A DNA stretch of 64,000 nucleotides. Source: Mucidula mucida. Its lineage: Eukaryota > Basidiomycota > Agaricomycetes > Agaricales > Physalacriaceae. The stretch lies in contig JADNYV010000071.1 of NCBI GenBank assembly GCA_015501055.1, forward strand, positions 1-64,000, read 5' to 3'. Positions 44,806 to 58,657 of this stretch are shown here, in pieces (the first letter of the stretch is position 1; every line of letters begins with the position of its first letter). Both the position numbers and the translations under genes were made by a program. Below the pieces are notes generated by a model. The model was not told where the DNA came from. It did not search any database and saw nothing but the letters and a program-made list of their open reading frames with translations.

Positions 44806-44810
44806 TAGAA
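44806..44810. repeat. Target-site duplication (right)
   Basis: TAGAA between the LTR end ATAACA and the F-box coding sequence; identical to 37020-37024. Confidence 0.85.
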
Positions 44811-45316
44811 GGGGATTCTGGAAGATGATCTCACGCCATAGATGGCACACTTTGGCCAGCCTCAAAGGCATCATGGTACCCTCTCTAATTAACACATCCA
44901 AAAAACGAGCGCAAGGGGCTGGTGTCAAAACAGAGTGCATGGCGGAAAATGTGGATTAAGATGTCTATAGGCAGTCGGCGGATGGGGGCAGAAAGTGACT
45001 TGTACATGCTGATGCATTGGATAACACACCGTCTCTTCATTGCGAGAAGATCTAGCGCGTCCCGGATACTGGAAATCTCACGGTTGTATGCTTCCTGTTG
45101 GCGATACAGTTCATCGAGACGGGTTTCATGGTCGTCGAGTTCAGATTGTGGAGGATAGTATGACGCTTGCCAAAGAGGTACAGTGACAGCAGCTTGGATA
45201 GCATTGTATTTCGAAATGTCGTTGGTAACAATGTCACTGCAGCGGTCACACAGGACTCGGTGATCTTCTACGGGCGACGAAGGTTCGAGAGACGAATCAT
45301 ACGATTCAAATTCCAT
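44811..45316 (-). pseudogene. Family 1 F-box gene, N-terminal part (cut by retroelement)
   Basis: Starts at 45316 (MEFESYDSSLEPSSPVEDH) and covers the coiled-coil region and the F-box core (IRRLPIDILIHIFRHALCFD). It then runs, after a small loss around 44890, through MPLRLAKVCHLWREIIFQNP to the insertion point in the codons that read NPRLWTHQ in the intact gene. The rest of the gene is at 35861-37019. Its leader region up to about 45480 matches that of the intact family 1 gene. Confidence 0.85.
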
Positions 45317-45480
45317 CCTGCAACGAAAGACGTGAGATTACAGAAGCTTCGTGAGGGTGACTGCATACTGAGTCGGTGGCGAAGAATAAGACTGCCAAGG
45401 GCAAGCAAAAACAATGGCGTCGAGGGTTTGAAGGAAAGGCTGGGGAACACGTGTCGTGCGTGTCCAACCACGCGATCGTC

Positions 45481-45977
45481 GATGTCCTCCCCTCAGGACT
45501 GATGATCAACTGGCGTGAACTGCGGCGATTGAGCGTAACTGACGCGGCACAGTCGTCAACCTATGGAAAACATCGATATCATTGTAGGACCACAACCTGA
45601 CCACGACCGTGGCTAATATACTCAGAGTGGAGAGGGCCTTCAGCTTTAAATTGCATCTGATGGGCGTTTAACTAAGGTTCCGTCAAGAGAATTCTCAAAA
45701 TACTTTGGCGAATTGGTCAAAGCAGTGACTGAGGAATAAGTAGAGGCGGCCTTTCTTTGACTGATTGGTGTTCGCGGGCCTGCACTTGTTGTTAGGGCCT
45801 TCTGCTTTCGTTATGGTTCTTGCAGCGCATTCGTCTGCTGGGGATGCATATCACCCGGAACTATTCCCGGGACTCGACTTCATTCGAGTAGCTAAATACG
45901 TAGTACAGTACACGGAATATACCATTGAAATATTTACGAAAGCGGTAGGATAGCGTTACAGCAGGCATTAACAGTAT
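45481..45977. other. Intergenic; no gene recognised
   Basis: About 500 bp between the F-box promoter remnant and the 3' end of the nucleotidyltransferase-like gene; nothing supported. Confidence 0.35.
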
Positions 45978-46902
45978 CTACGCTTTAATCTGTACTCGTA
46001 CTCGTGGCGTACTCGTAATCGGGGCAACATAAATCTTACAGGGAAATGGAACCTGATGTTCTTCACCACCTCCGACGCTAAAACCCATCGCCGCCCAATG
46101 TAGCGTCGTCGCAGGGAATAGCTTGGAGAATTGTAGTACGCGCCTGAACGCCGTGATCTTGAACTCGGCGTCATACCAGTCGTCCTCAAGCTGCATTATA
46201 TGTGCGTGATATGTCTCTGCGCCCAACCTCGCCATCTGCGTGATATCCTCAATGTCTTCGGGGATCTTCCTCTGCATACGCTTCTCGTTTGACGCGACAT
46301 GGTCAAAGTAACCTTGCAGCTTGAGCAGAAGCAGGCATAGGAATGGCGTGAGGGGTATGCGGTGGATAAGTACGATGCGTCGCAGAGGTATTATGGGGAT
46401 GTTTATCGTGCCTGGGGCGAGGATATCGACTTTGCATTTCCGCTTGCCAAAGGGAGCAGAGGGGAGGCAGAACCACATAACGTTCCACTTGTTTCGGGGG
46501 TCGCGTGCGGGGACGAGGGTAAACCGCCCATCCATTTGGACTATGCGGGCTTTGATCTGTTCGCATGTCTCAGACGAGGATAGGACGACGAAGTCTATGT
46601 CCTGGACTTGGACTCAGCGAAAAGGGTAAAAGTGAGAGTGTGAGAGGGAGGCGTACATGAGGACAGCGGTGATCCATGCCGTACATTGAACAGCCAGCAC
46701 TCCCGAAGAGACAGAAATCGTAGCCGAGAGCAGCGAGAGCGTTCACAGACGCGTCCAGCGCGATTCCAACTTCTTGAAAAGAGAGCGGACCTTTGACTTT
46801 AGGCGGGTTTATGAATTTGACCTGGACCGTCGTCGTAGAGGGGGTACTCTGTGAACCTGAAGAGGTGACGCTGGATGAAGGGGATGGCGGTGCTTGCACC
46901 AT
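45978..46902 (-). CDS. Nucleotidyltransferase-fold protein of unknown substrate
   Basis: Two exons joined after RCPH: start 46902 (MVQAPPSPSSSVTSSGSQS), an intron of about 60 bp ending with acceptor CCAG before GACATAGAC (about 46599), and a second exon to a stop at 45978. The join produces the nucleotidyltransferase signature: GYDFCLFGSAGCSMYG, a short loop, then PH-DIDFVVLSSS, that is a GS motif followed by DxD. The second exon continues with RDPRNKWNVMWFCLP and KCKVDILAPG, whose Asp could be the third carboxylate, and a helical C-terminal part (LLLLKLQGYFDHVASNEKRM). Similar small proteins occur widely in Agaricomycetes without assigned role. No signal peptide. Confidence 0.65.
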
Positions 46903-48391
46903 GGTGGATAGTAGAGTAGGATGTTGGTATGCACTGTGTTGAGAAATAAAAAAGAAAAGAAAGGCGGTCTAAGAAAGGGACTGTGATGGTGGGGATCAAG
47001 ATGATGGGCGATTAGCTTTAAGCACATAGCTGATCAACCACGTGGTAGCAGCATTGTTTGCCTCGAGTCTCATTGTTCAAGCGAAATGTCGATGCGTTCG
47101 TCAAAGGCCTGAATTCTCGCGTCTCTAATATCCAGCAGGCTAGATTTTCAAGCCGCAGTTGATTAGATTCCGGGAACGGCAAGCGGAACATAAAGACGTG
47201 TTCCAGCGCTCGTACTGGTTTCTCTGTAGGTTGAGGGTAAACATCAAGAGAGCGTTTGTTGATATACCTTTGCACCACTCATTCGAAGGGTGTTTCTTTG
47301 ATGGTGTTCATGGCACCGTGACAGCAGTATCTCATCAACATTGAGTACGCAGCGCGCTAGTACGCGTGCTCTGCGTGCCAGCGCGATTGATTCGCGAGGA
47401 CTCGAAGAAGATACACGCACAGAAAATCACCCAGGGAAAGGAACACGAGGAGGAGGAATATGGACCCGAACACTTGGACGACGACGCAGCAGGGCGGTCG
47501 AATTTACAGTTTGGAGGCTTATGATCGATTAGACGAGAATCCTAGAGAGGATTATTGCCTAGTTTCTTGAAATCACCACGAGAGAATGCCCTCGAATCAC
47601 CGATTGGCGAACCAAGCCTGTGAAAATGAGGGATGAATGTACCTCACCCCAAGATGCGCGTGTTTCCTTGCAACGTTACTCTTTACGGAGTTGATTGCTT
47701 ATAGTCGCATTCTCTTAAAATGGTAGATTCAAAAGAGAGCTCACCAGGTCTCAACTGAATTCAACATGCATTACTTTGTCCAATATCGTTACGAGTAGAC
47801 GCCTCGGCTCTGCGCGGCGTGAGCGTCATGCGGAGCGTTATATACGCCGAGTTACCCCACGCAGTCCGGTCTGTCGCTTGGTTTTCTCACTGTTGGGTTA
47901 GACTTCAAACTTGTTTGAGGAGCGCGCTCAATCGATTCGACGCCATGTCTGCATATGGATAGCATGACGTTTTCTTTTACCGTCCTGTATCAGAACCTTG
48001 ACCAGATCTTTTGAGCACTTGACGCCCTTTGAGTGGCCGACACGTACCTGTATACGCCATCAAGGTGGGAGCACATGTTTCGTTCACGACATATGACTAG
48101 GCTGGACGACGAGGCAAGTTTAGAATTAGATGGCGAAATGCGGAGTTAAGGAGTCTCCATATTCCTTTAAAAGAAATAGAGAACCGATGCGAGGCAAGTA
48201 GTGGGTCCAGATAAACGTCCTATGAACAAAGTTCAGTTTGAAATGGCGTGGGAACGAAAACACGTTTCGGTTCCGTGCCAAATCGAGCTTCACTCTTTCG
48301 CCACCCTTTGTCTCTGTCCATCATCATCTTCCTCATACTGCGCGTGACGCGGCTCTGAAGAAAAAGCACATGAGCCTTTTGATTTTCCAAG
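46903..48391. other. Long intergenic region; no gene recognised
   Basis: About 1.5 kb. A few short frames on both strands (for example minus 47018-47278) show no motif or splice-consistent extension. The right end should hold the glucoamylase promoter; the last 130 bp are pyrimidine-rich (tcatcatcttcctcatac), common near fungal start sites. Confidence 0.4.
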
Positions 48392-48556
48392 ATGGAAAAT
48401 GAGTCCCACAGATGGCCATACGGTCGCGTCGCTCAGCTGATATTCATCGTCGTTCTTGCGATCGGACTTCTATCCCATTCGGGGATCGAGGACAGCTATA
48501 AGAGACACGTGAAGCCGTTCAACGACGCTATTCTCTCCTCTAACTCGTTTAGAGAA

Positions 48557-50658
<2,102 letters not shown>

Positions 50659-51404
50659 ATGGACTGAAATGTCTTGTCAAAATTGTACGTGAGGTGATAC
50701 ACGAATACCCTGTGGTGTACAGTATGTAGTTTTCTCTCGTTTGTAATGCATACCCGATGCGATTGTTGTATCGTTTGTCTTTTGATTTCGTTGCGAGAAT
50801 GAAGTCTCCAGTCACAGAACACCATAGTGGGGTGGGCGTGAGCCTTGCCTGGCTCATGCTGGAGTGTAGAATAAAATAGAACTGTAGGAAGCCCACGGTA
50901 TGCGAGCGCCAGCGATGAATGCGCAGCTTCGCCGTCCCAGCACAAGCTTTCTGTCGACGGAAACGCGACGAGCAAATCAATATATCAACTACTTATGTGG
51001 CTCGAGACTGAGTTTTAGGGAAAACGGACAGGAAAAGAGAGGGCTGGGGCCTATTTACTGGAAAAGAGGGGCTACCTTGTGCGACGTAAATTAGTTCATG
51101 TTTGGTCACCTAGTCCGGCCGGGTTCGAACTCCATGTAAGTATGCTCGATGGACCATGGTGCTCGCAACAAGATCATGTGACTGATTCGTTTGGTAATTT
51201 CTACATGCTCCTCAAGTTGACTGCTATCACACCTCAAGAGGTTCTGCCCTGCTGCTCAGTAGTAAACAGATATATTGATCTACATCGTTGACTACATACT
51301 GGCAGACCTTCGTATTCAAACGACGATACACTTGGTTCGATCCGTCCCTAGGACTCCCTGCTGTCAAAAGTAATTCACTGTGACTAACTAGGTTCACGGG
51401 ATCA
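50659..51404. repeat. Glucoamylase 3' flank, duplicated downstream
   Basis: 50659-50850 reappears at 54178-54390 (shared: ttgtatcgtttgtctt, gagccttgcctgg), and a further stretch near 51168-51200 (tcatgtgac ... ttcgttt) reappears near 54405. No gene was recognised in the interval. Confidence 0.55.
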
Positions 51405-53300
51405 CTGTATGCTTGCTAGCGCTCACAATCAATAGCGAGGGTGCCGATGAATCAGACCGTCTTTCTCTAGCTGACGCCATTGCTTCAGGTCGTCTCCTTT
51501 GAGCGTCGGGACAGCATTAACGCTCCACCGATGCATTCCGTAAAGGCGAACGACCGTCAGACCACGCTCTGCGCGCATGAGCACCATATCAAGAAACCCC
51601 TTGTCGATAAAGGTCCACTTAGACTGCGCTGCAATCACAGACAATTGAATGCCCAGAGTCTCCAACTGAGGCACATATTTGGGCCCATCGTCTCCGGTGG
51701 CGCTCAAGCAGCGTGTCAATATCCGCAGCGTATCATCTAGATCCTGCGTACCCCAAAAATTGAGTGTCAGCACAGCCAGATCTGGAACCAGCGCTAGCAG
51801 CATGACTAGGGACTCCTCGTCCCATGCAACTGAGCGAAGAACAAGGGTTTTCAGGCGGCAGCGAGAGTGCCGGAGGAGGCCGATGAGACAAGGAAGTATG
51901 CCGGGGGTGAGAGCCTCGCTGTTTATGCCGACCGCCAAATTGGCTAGTCTGGGCAGCGAGATACGGTTTAGAGAGTCACCCTCAATTGCGCGTAGGGACG
52001 TGAGACCAGCGAAAACAGTGCGAGGCGTGCGGGGTGCGGGCCAAGCCCCGGTGTGAAGTAGACTCCCAACTACGAAGGTGAAGAGTCTTAAGGCTAGGAT
52101 ACCCACAGATGAGTTCGTATAAGAAAGGGACAGGCCCGGGGACAGAGTCTGTATCATCCTCTTTGTCAGGATATGTGATGGTCAAAGACTGCAAGTTCTG
52201 CTTGACACTCGAGTCCAACAAGACCTGACCAAGGGGGAAATAGTGCAGCCCCACCTGCAGGAGCTTTGGTGCAAATTGAAACGCCGAGATTAGCTCTGCG
52301 CGCTTGACATCCTCGCCCATGAAGTCGAGTTCCAGTTTCTGCAGCTCCGGAACACATCCACGAATCAATTCGAGGGGCCGCGCCTCGTTGGGCGTCAAGC
52401 CAAAGAATGATGCCGATCGCCACTGGTGCGAATATTCCGTCAATAGGGAAAGTAGCGCGACGGAAAGCACTGGGCTTCCTCTGCGGGAGAAGAATACAAA
52501 GTCCAAGGGAACACTCCTTGCGCGCTCGAGCACCGTTCCCAAGCGGAGCAGGCCCTCTCGCCGTGATCGTACTTTGGAGGTCTCAATGACGATCTGGGAC
52601 CACAGCCGGGGGTGACAATGGGAGGTAGTGCGCCATGTCCGACACACCTGACGGACGACGTACATTGGGTTTCGCAGATGGAAGACATTCAGCTTGCCAT
52701 CGTGTTCAGAAGGACAGACCAAGAAGAAAATCTCCTGCCAGATCTCTTGGGGCAATCGACGAATGACCGAATTTACGGAGTCCACTCGCTTTCGCAGAAG
52801 CTGTAATTTTGCACGTTTCGTCTTTTGTTCGTTACGGAGTGCGGTCTGTTTTCCTGGAATTTGGTCGTACGGTGTGAAGGTAAGAGCTATTGCCGCATCC
52901 GACTTTGCTATGAGGTCGTCTAGCAGACAGACACATTCTGAGACTACGGCGAAGTCTGGGACGACGGCGGATTGTTGGTGAGAAGTAGGTCTTGCAGGAT
53001 GGCAAGGAGAGGTTGAACGGCTGAAGGGAGACATATTGGATTGACAAGGCTTGTTCGACGTCTTTCCAGGTAGATGCCGTACTACTGCCAGGTGGAAAAT
53101 TGCCGCTTGCGATGACAGTGCGGGATGGTAGCAAGCCTTTTGGACAGCTAGAACGTTGATCATCGCTAGTGACATTAAGATAGTCGAGTTTGGTTGAATC
53201 TAGCCACTATATCAGTCGGAAATAAGATGACCGTCAACAAGACATACTCGTACAGGAAAGTCCTATGTCGAATGCTGGTAGAAACAAAGAGGATACATAA
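51405..53300 (-). pseudogene. Decayed inverted copy of the family 2 F-box gene
   Basis: Reads from about 53175 to 51429 on the minus strand. The start is frame-shifted (the intact MSTSDDQLSSS becomes MSLAMINVLAVQKACYHPAL). The middle is long and open (VIRRLPQEIWQEIFFLVCPS, VRQVCRTWRTTSHCHPRLWS). A break near 52050 separates LICGYPSLKTLHL from GAWPAPRTPRTVFAGLTSLR, and the C-terminus ends DDLKQWRQLEKDGLIHRHPR, as in the intact gene. Flanks also match the intact locus to about 53300 and 51405. It sits between the glucoamylase and the duplicate of that gene's tail. Confidence 0.82.
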
Positions 53301-53644
53301 CGGTCACGGGTCTTATAGACGTCAAAGACGCCAAATTTCAACAAACAGAGCAGACCATTGTTCACTCAAGAAGACCACAGCTCGTTAGTATACATCACTC
53401 AGCAATTGAATGAGAAACGAACGACAGATAGAATCTCGACACTGCGTAACATCAAGCATGGGCTGAAAATAAGACAGTTCGGCATTTGCCGCACCACCTC
53501 AGCCTCAGCACAAGAACCACAGATCGCTTCACGTATGTATATCGCCCCATCTGCTGGTCTGTGTTACCTTTACTCTGAGCTGCTCTAACCCGTGGCACTC
53601 ATAATGCAGCGCCGAATCTGCCTCTTGATTTTCTCCTCGCGAAA

Positions 53645-54177
53645 TTTGATGTGGAGCTATGCTGCCATTAGCACCGCGTTTGAAGCTCGTGCTCGTGTAG
53701 TTCCAGCATCTTGGGGTGCTGCATGATTGATTGTTCCTACAACCTGCTCGACCAGTGGAGGCGGAGGTGGACGTGGAGGAGACGCCACGGTCGCCGTGAC
53801 TTTCAATGTTCAAGCCACAACGGTATTTGGAGGTAGGCCGTCATATTAAGCTTCAAGATGATATCACGAAACATTCGCAGAAAACATTTATATCACTGGG
53901 TCTGTTAACGCTCTCCAAAACTGGTCTCCAGACAATGCTCTGATTTTGTCCGCGGACAATTATCCCATTTGGAGCGGTAAGCCCTCGCCCGTTTTTCTCT
54001 TTTGACATCCTGTTTAACTGAGTACTTATAGTAACCGTCAATCTGCCGGCGTCTACGACCATCGAGTACAAGTACATCCGCAAGTTCAACGGGGCTATTA
54101 CCTGGGAGTCTGACCCGAACAACTCGCTGACGACTGCGGCAAGCGGTTCGGCCACACAGACCGATACGTGGCGCTGA
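53645..54177 (+). pseudogene. Duplicated 3' end of the glucoamylase gene (linker and CBM20)
   Basis: Matches 50130-50658: MWSYAAISTAFEARARVVPA, then an in-frame TGA where the intact gene reads WGASGLIV, the Gly-rich linker now interrupted by Arg and Asp, the CBM20 exons ENIYITGSVNALQNWSPDNA and STTIEYKYIRKFNG, and the final TDTWR with its stop at 54175-54177. The intron positions are kept. There is no GH15 catalytic domain, so it cannot make an active enzyme; the splice-conserved CBM20 is otherwise open. Confidence 0.8.
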
Positions 54178-54390
54178 ATGGATTGAAATGACTTGTCCAA
54201 AATTGTATGCGAGGTGATACACATTGAAATACCCTGTGATGTATAGTATCGTAATGTAGTGTCCCTTCATTTGTCATGCATACCCGATGTGATTGTTGTA
54301 TCGTTTGTCTTCTGATCCGTTGCGAGAATGGGTCTCAAGTCCCAGAACGTATAGGGCGGATGTGAGCCTTGCCTGGGGTGTCGAACTACG

Positions 54391-54807
54391 TATTCAAGGT
54401 CATGTGACCAGTTCGTTTTGTCATCACCGAATTGTGAGGCTTTCGTCTCAACGACAACGCACCGTGAACAATAGCCCGTATCTTGAACTCTTACATCTCA
54501 GAACGCAGGCCAACGGTGAACATCTCAATATATGCGAACTGTACTGTTTTTGCTTACCGGAGCACTATAGAACATTGAGAACACATCTGAGAGAAGTGGC
54601 ACATTATCTGTCGATTTCTGTTGCGTATGCGAGTAGCCATTGACCTTCCTCTGTGCTCAGCACTTTCATGATTTCATAGCGTGACAATCCCGGCTTGTCC
54701 GCCCATCACTTCCGTGTCTCCATTGACCCACGTCACAGAGGTATTTATGAGTCTCCTTTGGTTTCTTCTGAGGATTCAAAAGTTGATACCTTTGACTTCA
54801 GGATTCA
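54391..54807. other. Intergenic; no gene recognised
   Basis: About 420 bp upstream of the ankyrin-CHAT gene; promoter expected. The left part continues the glucoamylase 3' flank duplication to about 54430. Confidence 0.4.
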
Positions 54808-57800
54808 ATGTATCCAACTCGATTAGTAGTACCATCTCCGTCATACAACCCGCGCCATGTTAACTCAAGCTCCACAAGCTCCGGTATCGATTATAGGCTT
54901 CTTCGCGCGGCGAAGCAGGGAGATGTCGATACCGCGCAGCACCTCCTAGAGCGCGGCGTGAATAGCAACGGTATGTCTCTGAAAGACGGTACTGCCTTGC
55001 ATATAGCAGCCCGTGAAGGTCATCTTGGCGTCGTAAAACTACTCATCAAACACGGCGCGGAAGTGGACAAGGTACTGGAAGCGCGCGGCACTGCGTTACA
55101 CTTCGCAGCAGCAGAGGGTCATTTCGAAATCGTGGCTTTTTTACTAAAAGAGGGTGCGGATATTGAGGCGCGCGCTGTAGGTGCACAGACCGCCCTGGCG
55201 TCGGCGATTCACAAACGCCATATCGATATCGTACGTCTGCTACTGGAGCACGGGGCAGCACATGTCGTTCGGCCTGAGGACTGCCTGACAGCCCTTCACG
55301 AGGCCGCCATGAGCGGTGATACTGATATCGTGCGCCTGCTGATCACCTGTGGCGCAAATCTGGATGCACTTGATGCCGAGCAGCGATCGGCGCTCCTATT
55401 CGCTGCTCAGCACGGGAAAACAGACGTCGTTCGTCTTTTACTGGACTCGGGTGCGCACGTTGATCTTGACGTCGGCTCCTTTGGTCCACAACCTCTGTGT
55501 GTCGCGGCGGGCAACGGACATGTTCAAGTCGTCCAGCTACTTCTTGATCGCGGTGCGGATGTACAGGTGGTTACTTCTGATGCTAGGATAACCGCACTGC
55601 ACCGCGCGGCTCAGAGGGGAGAGCTAGATATCGTGCGGCTGCTGCTTGGGCGAGGTGCAAACGTCAACGCGGCTGCCCAGGATGGTTCTACACCGCTACA
55701 CCACGCGGTCTCAGGCGGATATAAGGATATTGTGTCTCTGCTTTTGGATTCGGGTGCCGCCGTCGACGCGCTTGCGCGCCAAGGCTATCACTCCGGTACG
55801 CCATTAGAATGTACCCTCGCATCCTATAGAGAGGATAGCCCCGATATCTTGGGCATTCTGCTCGAACATGGCGCAAACTTCCAAGCCCTTAACAGCGATG
55901 GACTCTCTGTCGTGCAGATCGCCCGGATGAGGAACGATGGCGGCATTACAATGCTGAATGTACTCCGCCGGCATCTAGGAACTTCATCCGAACCTTTGAT
56001 GAAGGAGGACATGCAAGTACCATCTAAGATCAGCAACTTTGCAACTTGGCAGGAGGTGATGAGCCATAATGAGTTCTGTGACCATGATGACTTGGCGGAT
56101 TGGACGCGTGCTCTTGATCTTGGGGCGCCACCCTATGTTTCCAAAGCAATCACTGATACTATATGGTATGTCAACGCACAGTTTGAAGTCATCAGTAATG
56201 GTTGAATGTGCGGCAGGAGCGCGTTTCAACGATTCAGGCATTCCAATTTGAATGTCGCTATCAAGAGGAACGAGATAGACGCGATGCTCAATCCAGTCCT
56301 TGACAAGTTCTACAACACTGGATTGTTACGCCTCATACGATACGAACACATCACACATTCCCCACTCGATTTGGAGCGTGCCATGCAAGTCTTTCGTGAA
56401 TGTATGTTTTCTGAACAACTTGTTCACGATCGATTCAATGCTGCGCGCTTATATGCAGATCTGTGTCTACACTTTCGGGACGCCGCATCGGCCGTAAGGC
56501 CATTCAATATTGCGATGCAACTGCTGCAGCATGTGATAGATCCAGGTCACAGTGTGTTGATGCGCTATAGGCTTATACCTTCCGTGCGGGATACAGTAGA
56601 TGCCTCCGTCGCTGCCGCGATACAGGCTGGCGATCTGCTACTCGCTCTGGAATGGTTCGAGCAGGGCCGTTGTATTATATGGGGGCAGGTCACTCGTCTT
56701 CGTCCACCCGTAAAGGAGATACGCGATCACTCTCCGAAGCTTGCGGAGGATATGGAGGCAATCATTAAGACATGTCCGAGCTCGAGGCTCTGACCGAGCG
56801 CCCGTCATTTATCCCGGACGCGAGGGCGCGATAAACCGTCACCAGCAGCTTTCTATGCGGTACGACAAGATGGTTACTGAAGCTCAAGGAATTCTCGGTC
56901 TTGGTGGTTACATGAAGCCAAAACCATTCGACGAGTTGAAGAACGCTGCTCTTCACAGTCATGTTGTTGCGCTTAATATTGCTTGGTGGCGCTGTGATGC
57001 CCTCATTCTTAGGCACCAGAGCCAGGACTTATACATGTTCTTTGCCCAGGTATCCCCTGAGGTTCTACAGCAGTTGTTTATGACTTTCAGCAGGCCTAAA
57101 AAGTACTAACTTATATGCGTTCAGCGATACCGGGACAATGGGAGGATGCGAGGGATCGTTGGAACAAGTACTTTCCCACCTCTGGGAATGCATCGTTGAA
57201 CCTATCCTTACGGCTCTCGGGTGTATGGAAACCTCTTCCGATCACGACTTACCTAGGATAACTTGGTGTGCCTCCGGCTTACTTGCCTTCCTTCCTCTCC
57301 ATGCCGCTGGACCATACCTTGACCGAGTTGAACGTTCACGGCGCTCAAGCGCACTCGATCTAGCTATACACTCCTATGTCCCATCCATTACATCTCTTCT
57401 TAACGCTACAAGGGTGCGCCATGATCTAAATGAATCAGGTGCACCGCCGACAATCTTTGCCGTCTCACAGCCCGCCACGCCACATCAGATCCCGATACCG
57501 AGTACAATTACGGAGGTCAAGGCCATACAGCATGTCGCTACTAGTCATGGATTGACTTGGCTTAACGATTCAGCGGCAACGACGTCGGCCGTACTCGCCG
57601 ATATGGAAGAGCATGCATGGGTACACTTGGCGTGCCATGCAGTCCAAGACCCGCTTGAACCCTTACAAAGCGCGTTCTTATTACACGATGGCGGTCTCAC
57701 GCTACGGAGCATCATGCGACTTCGATTCGACCGGGGCAAGGCGCTCGCTGTGCTGTCTGCGTGCCAGACAGCGACGGGCGACAGCAAGGTGCCGGACGAG

Positions 57801-58046
57801 GCCGTCCATCTCGCGGCCGGAATGTTCATGGCTGGATTTCAAAATGTGGTTGGCACGATGTGGTCCATCAACGACAAGGACGCGCCGGTGTTCGCCACAG
57901 CGTTTTATTCGTATCTCATCAATGAGGCATCTGGAGATAGCGGTCAAACGGCACAGGCGCTTCATCACGCAGTGCGTAAAATGAGGGATCAGGTCGGGGA
58001 AAGCAACTCTTTGAAATGGGTTCCATTCATTCATGTTGGTATTTAA
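54808..58046 (+). CDS. Ankyrin-repeat CHAT caspase-like protein (two frame breaks)
   Basis: Begins MYPTRLVVPSPSYNP. Residues about 28-400 form about eleven ankyrin repeats (TALHIAAREGHLGVVKLLIK, TALHRAAQRGELDIVRLLLG, TPLHHAVSGGYKDIVSLLLD). A 51-bp intron (56166-56216, GTATGT donor, GGCAG acceptor) joins TIW to SAFQRFRHSNLNVAIK. A helical TPR-like part follows (LALEWFEQGRCIIWGQVTRL). The C-terminal CHAT domain starts KPKPFDELKNAALHSHVVAL and carries the catalytic pair: His in WVHLACHAVQD (codon 57636-57638) and Cys in LAVLSACQTATGD (codon 57762-57764). CHAT domains are caspase/separase-fold peptidases. Two one-base shifts are needed near 56775 and 56823 (around ELEALTERPSFIPD). The last intron is unsure: about 52 bp with a weak GTTGTT donor, or an implausible 22 bp. 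Confidence 0.75.
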
Positions 58047-58379
58047 TTTAAGATGAGTTAGGTATCACTACTACAGCTACATTGACTGATCATGACTGTT
58101 TGTTTGTATCGAATAAGTCATTCCCGTTATCATCATTGTCGAGTCTCGACCAAACATCGATTCTACCAAGAATTTACATGTAGATTTGAGACCTCCAAAA
58201 TATATCCAACGTTGCCAAACAGGGCCTTCAAAAAGATGAGAACCACCGTAGGCCAACCCAAAGCCGGTCCTGGGCTTTATATCGCAACATTCGGATGGTG
58301 ACACCTATCCCGAGGTTGTTCCATGACTGCGTCATCATCAACGTTCGCCGCGCCTAATTGTATGCGGAGATGCTGTTCA
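58047..58379. other. Intergenic; no gene recognised
   Basis: 3' flank of the ankyrin-CHAT gene; nothing supported. Confidence 0.35.
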
Positions 58380-58605
58380 AATCCACAAGAAGCTCACGCA
58401 AGTTGGACAAGAAGATCTACACATCCATTATTAAATAAATGTCAGCACTACACTAAACCATTCTATACGCACACTATCTCATGCACATAGAAACAAATAA
58501 ATAGACAGAAGACAAGCAAAAAGAAATCTACCGCCGCTGATCCGATCCCGTAGGCGCAATCCAGAACGCATTCTCTCTCCTCAAAGGAGCGTTAGCATGG
58601 TTGAG
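58380..58605 (-). repeat. Tandem copy 1 of an unknown C-terminal exon
   Basis: Direct repeat with 58658-58885. On the minus strand it encodes PLNHANAPLRRENAFWIAPT and then GSDQRR followed by a stop. Both copies keep this frame, and differences fall mainly outside it. Upstream coding sequence cannot be joined with confidence. Confidence 0.55.
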
Positions 58606-58657
58606 CGGTTTTGCCGTCTGCAGCCACTAATTTGACATGTAGATACTCTTTTAATTC

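Larger units (their letters stand above)
37020..44810. mobile_element. Nested Ty3/gypsy chromovirus insertion in an F-box gene
   Basis: The whole insert is flanked by the 5-bp direct repeat TAGAA (37020-37024 and 44806-44810), and the F-box gene reads on across it. The outer copy lies on the minus strand: LTR 37025-37554, a short internal 3' piece 37555-37990, and a truncated second LTR 44491-44805. Inside it sits a plus-strand copy with LTRs 37991-38520 and 43962-44490. The LTRs begin TGTTA and end TAACA. The inner copy has no matching target duplication (aagag on the left, tgacc on the right). Confidence 0.88.

Noticed and set aside
51105..51135. tRNA-like B box (gggttcgaactcc)
   Set aside because: The T-loop would need Cys-61-equivalent C one base earlier, and no acceptor stem, D arm or anticodon arm can be paired around it.
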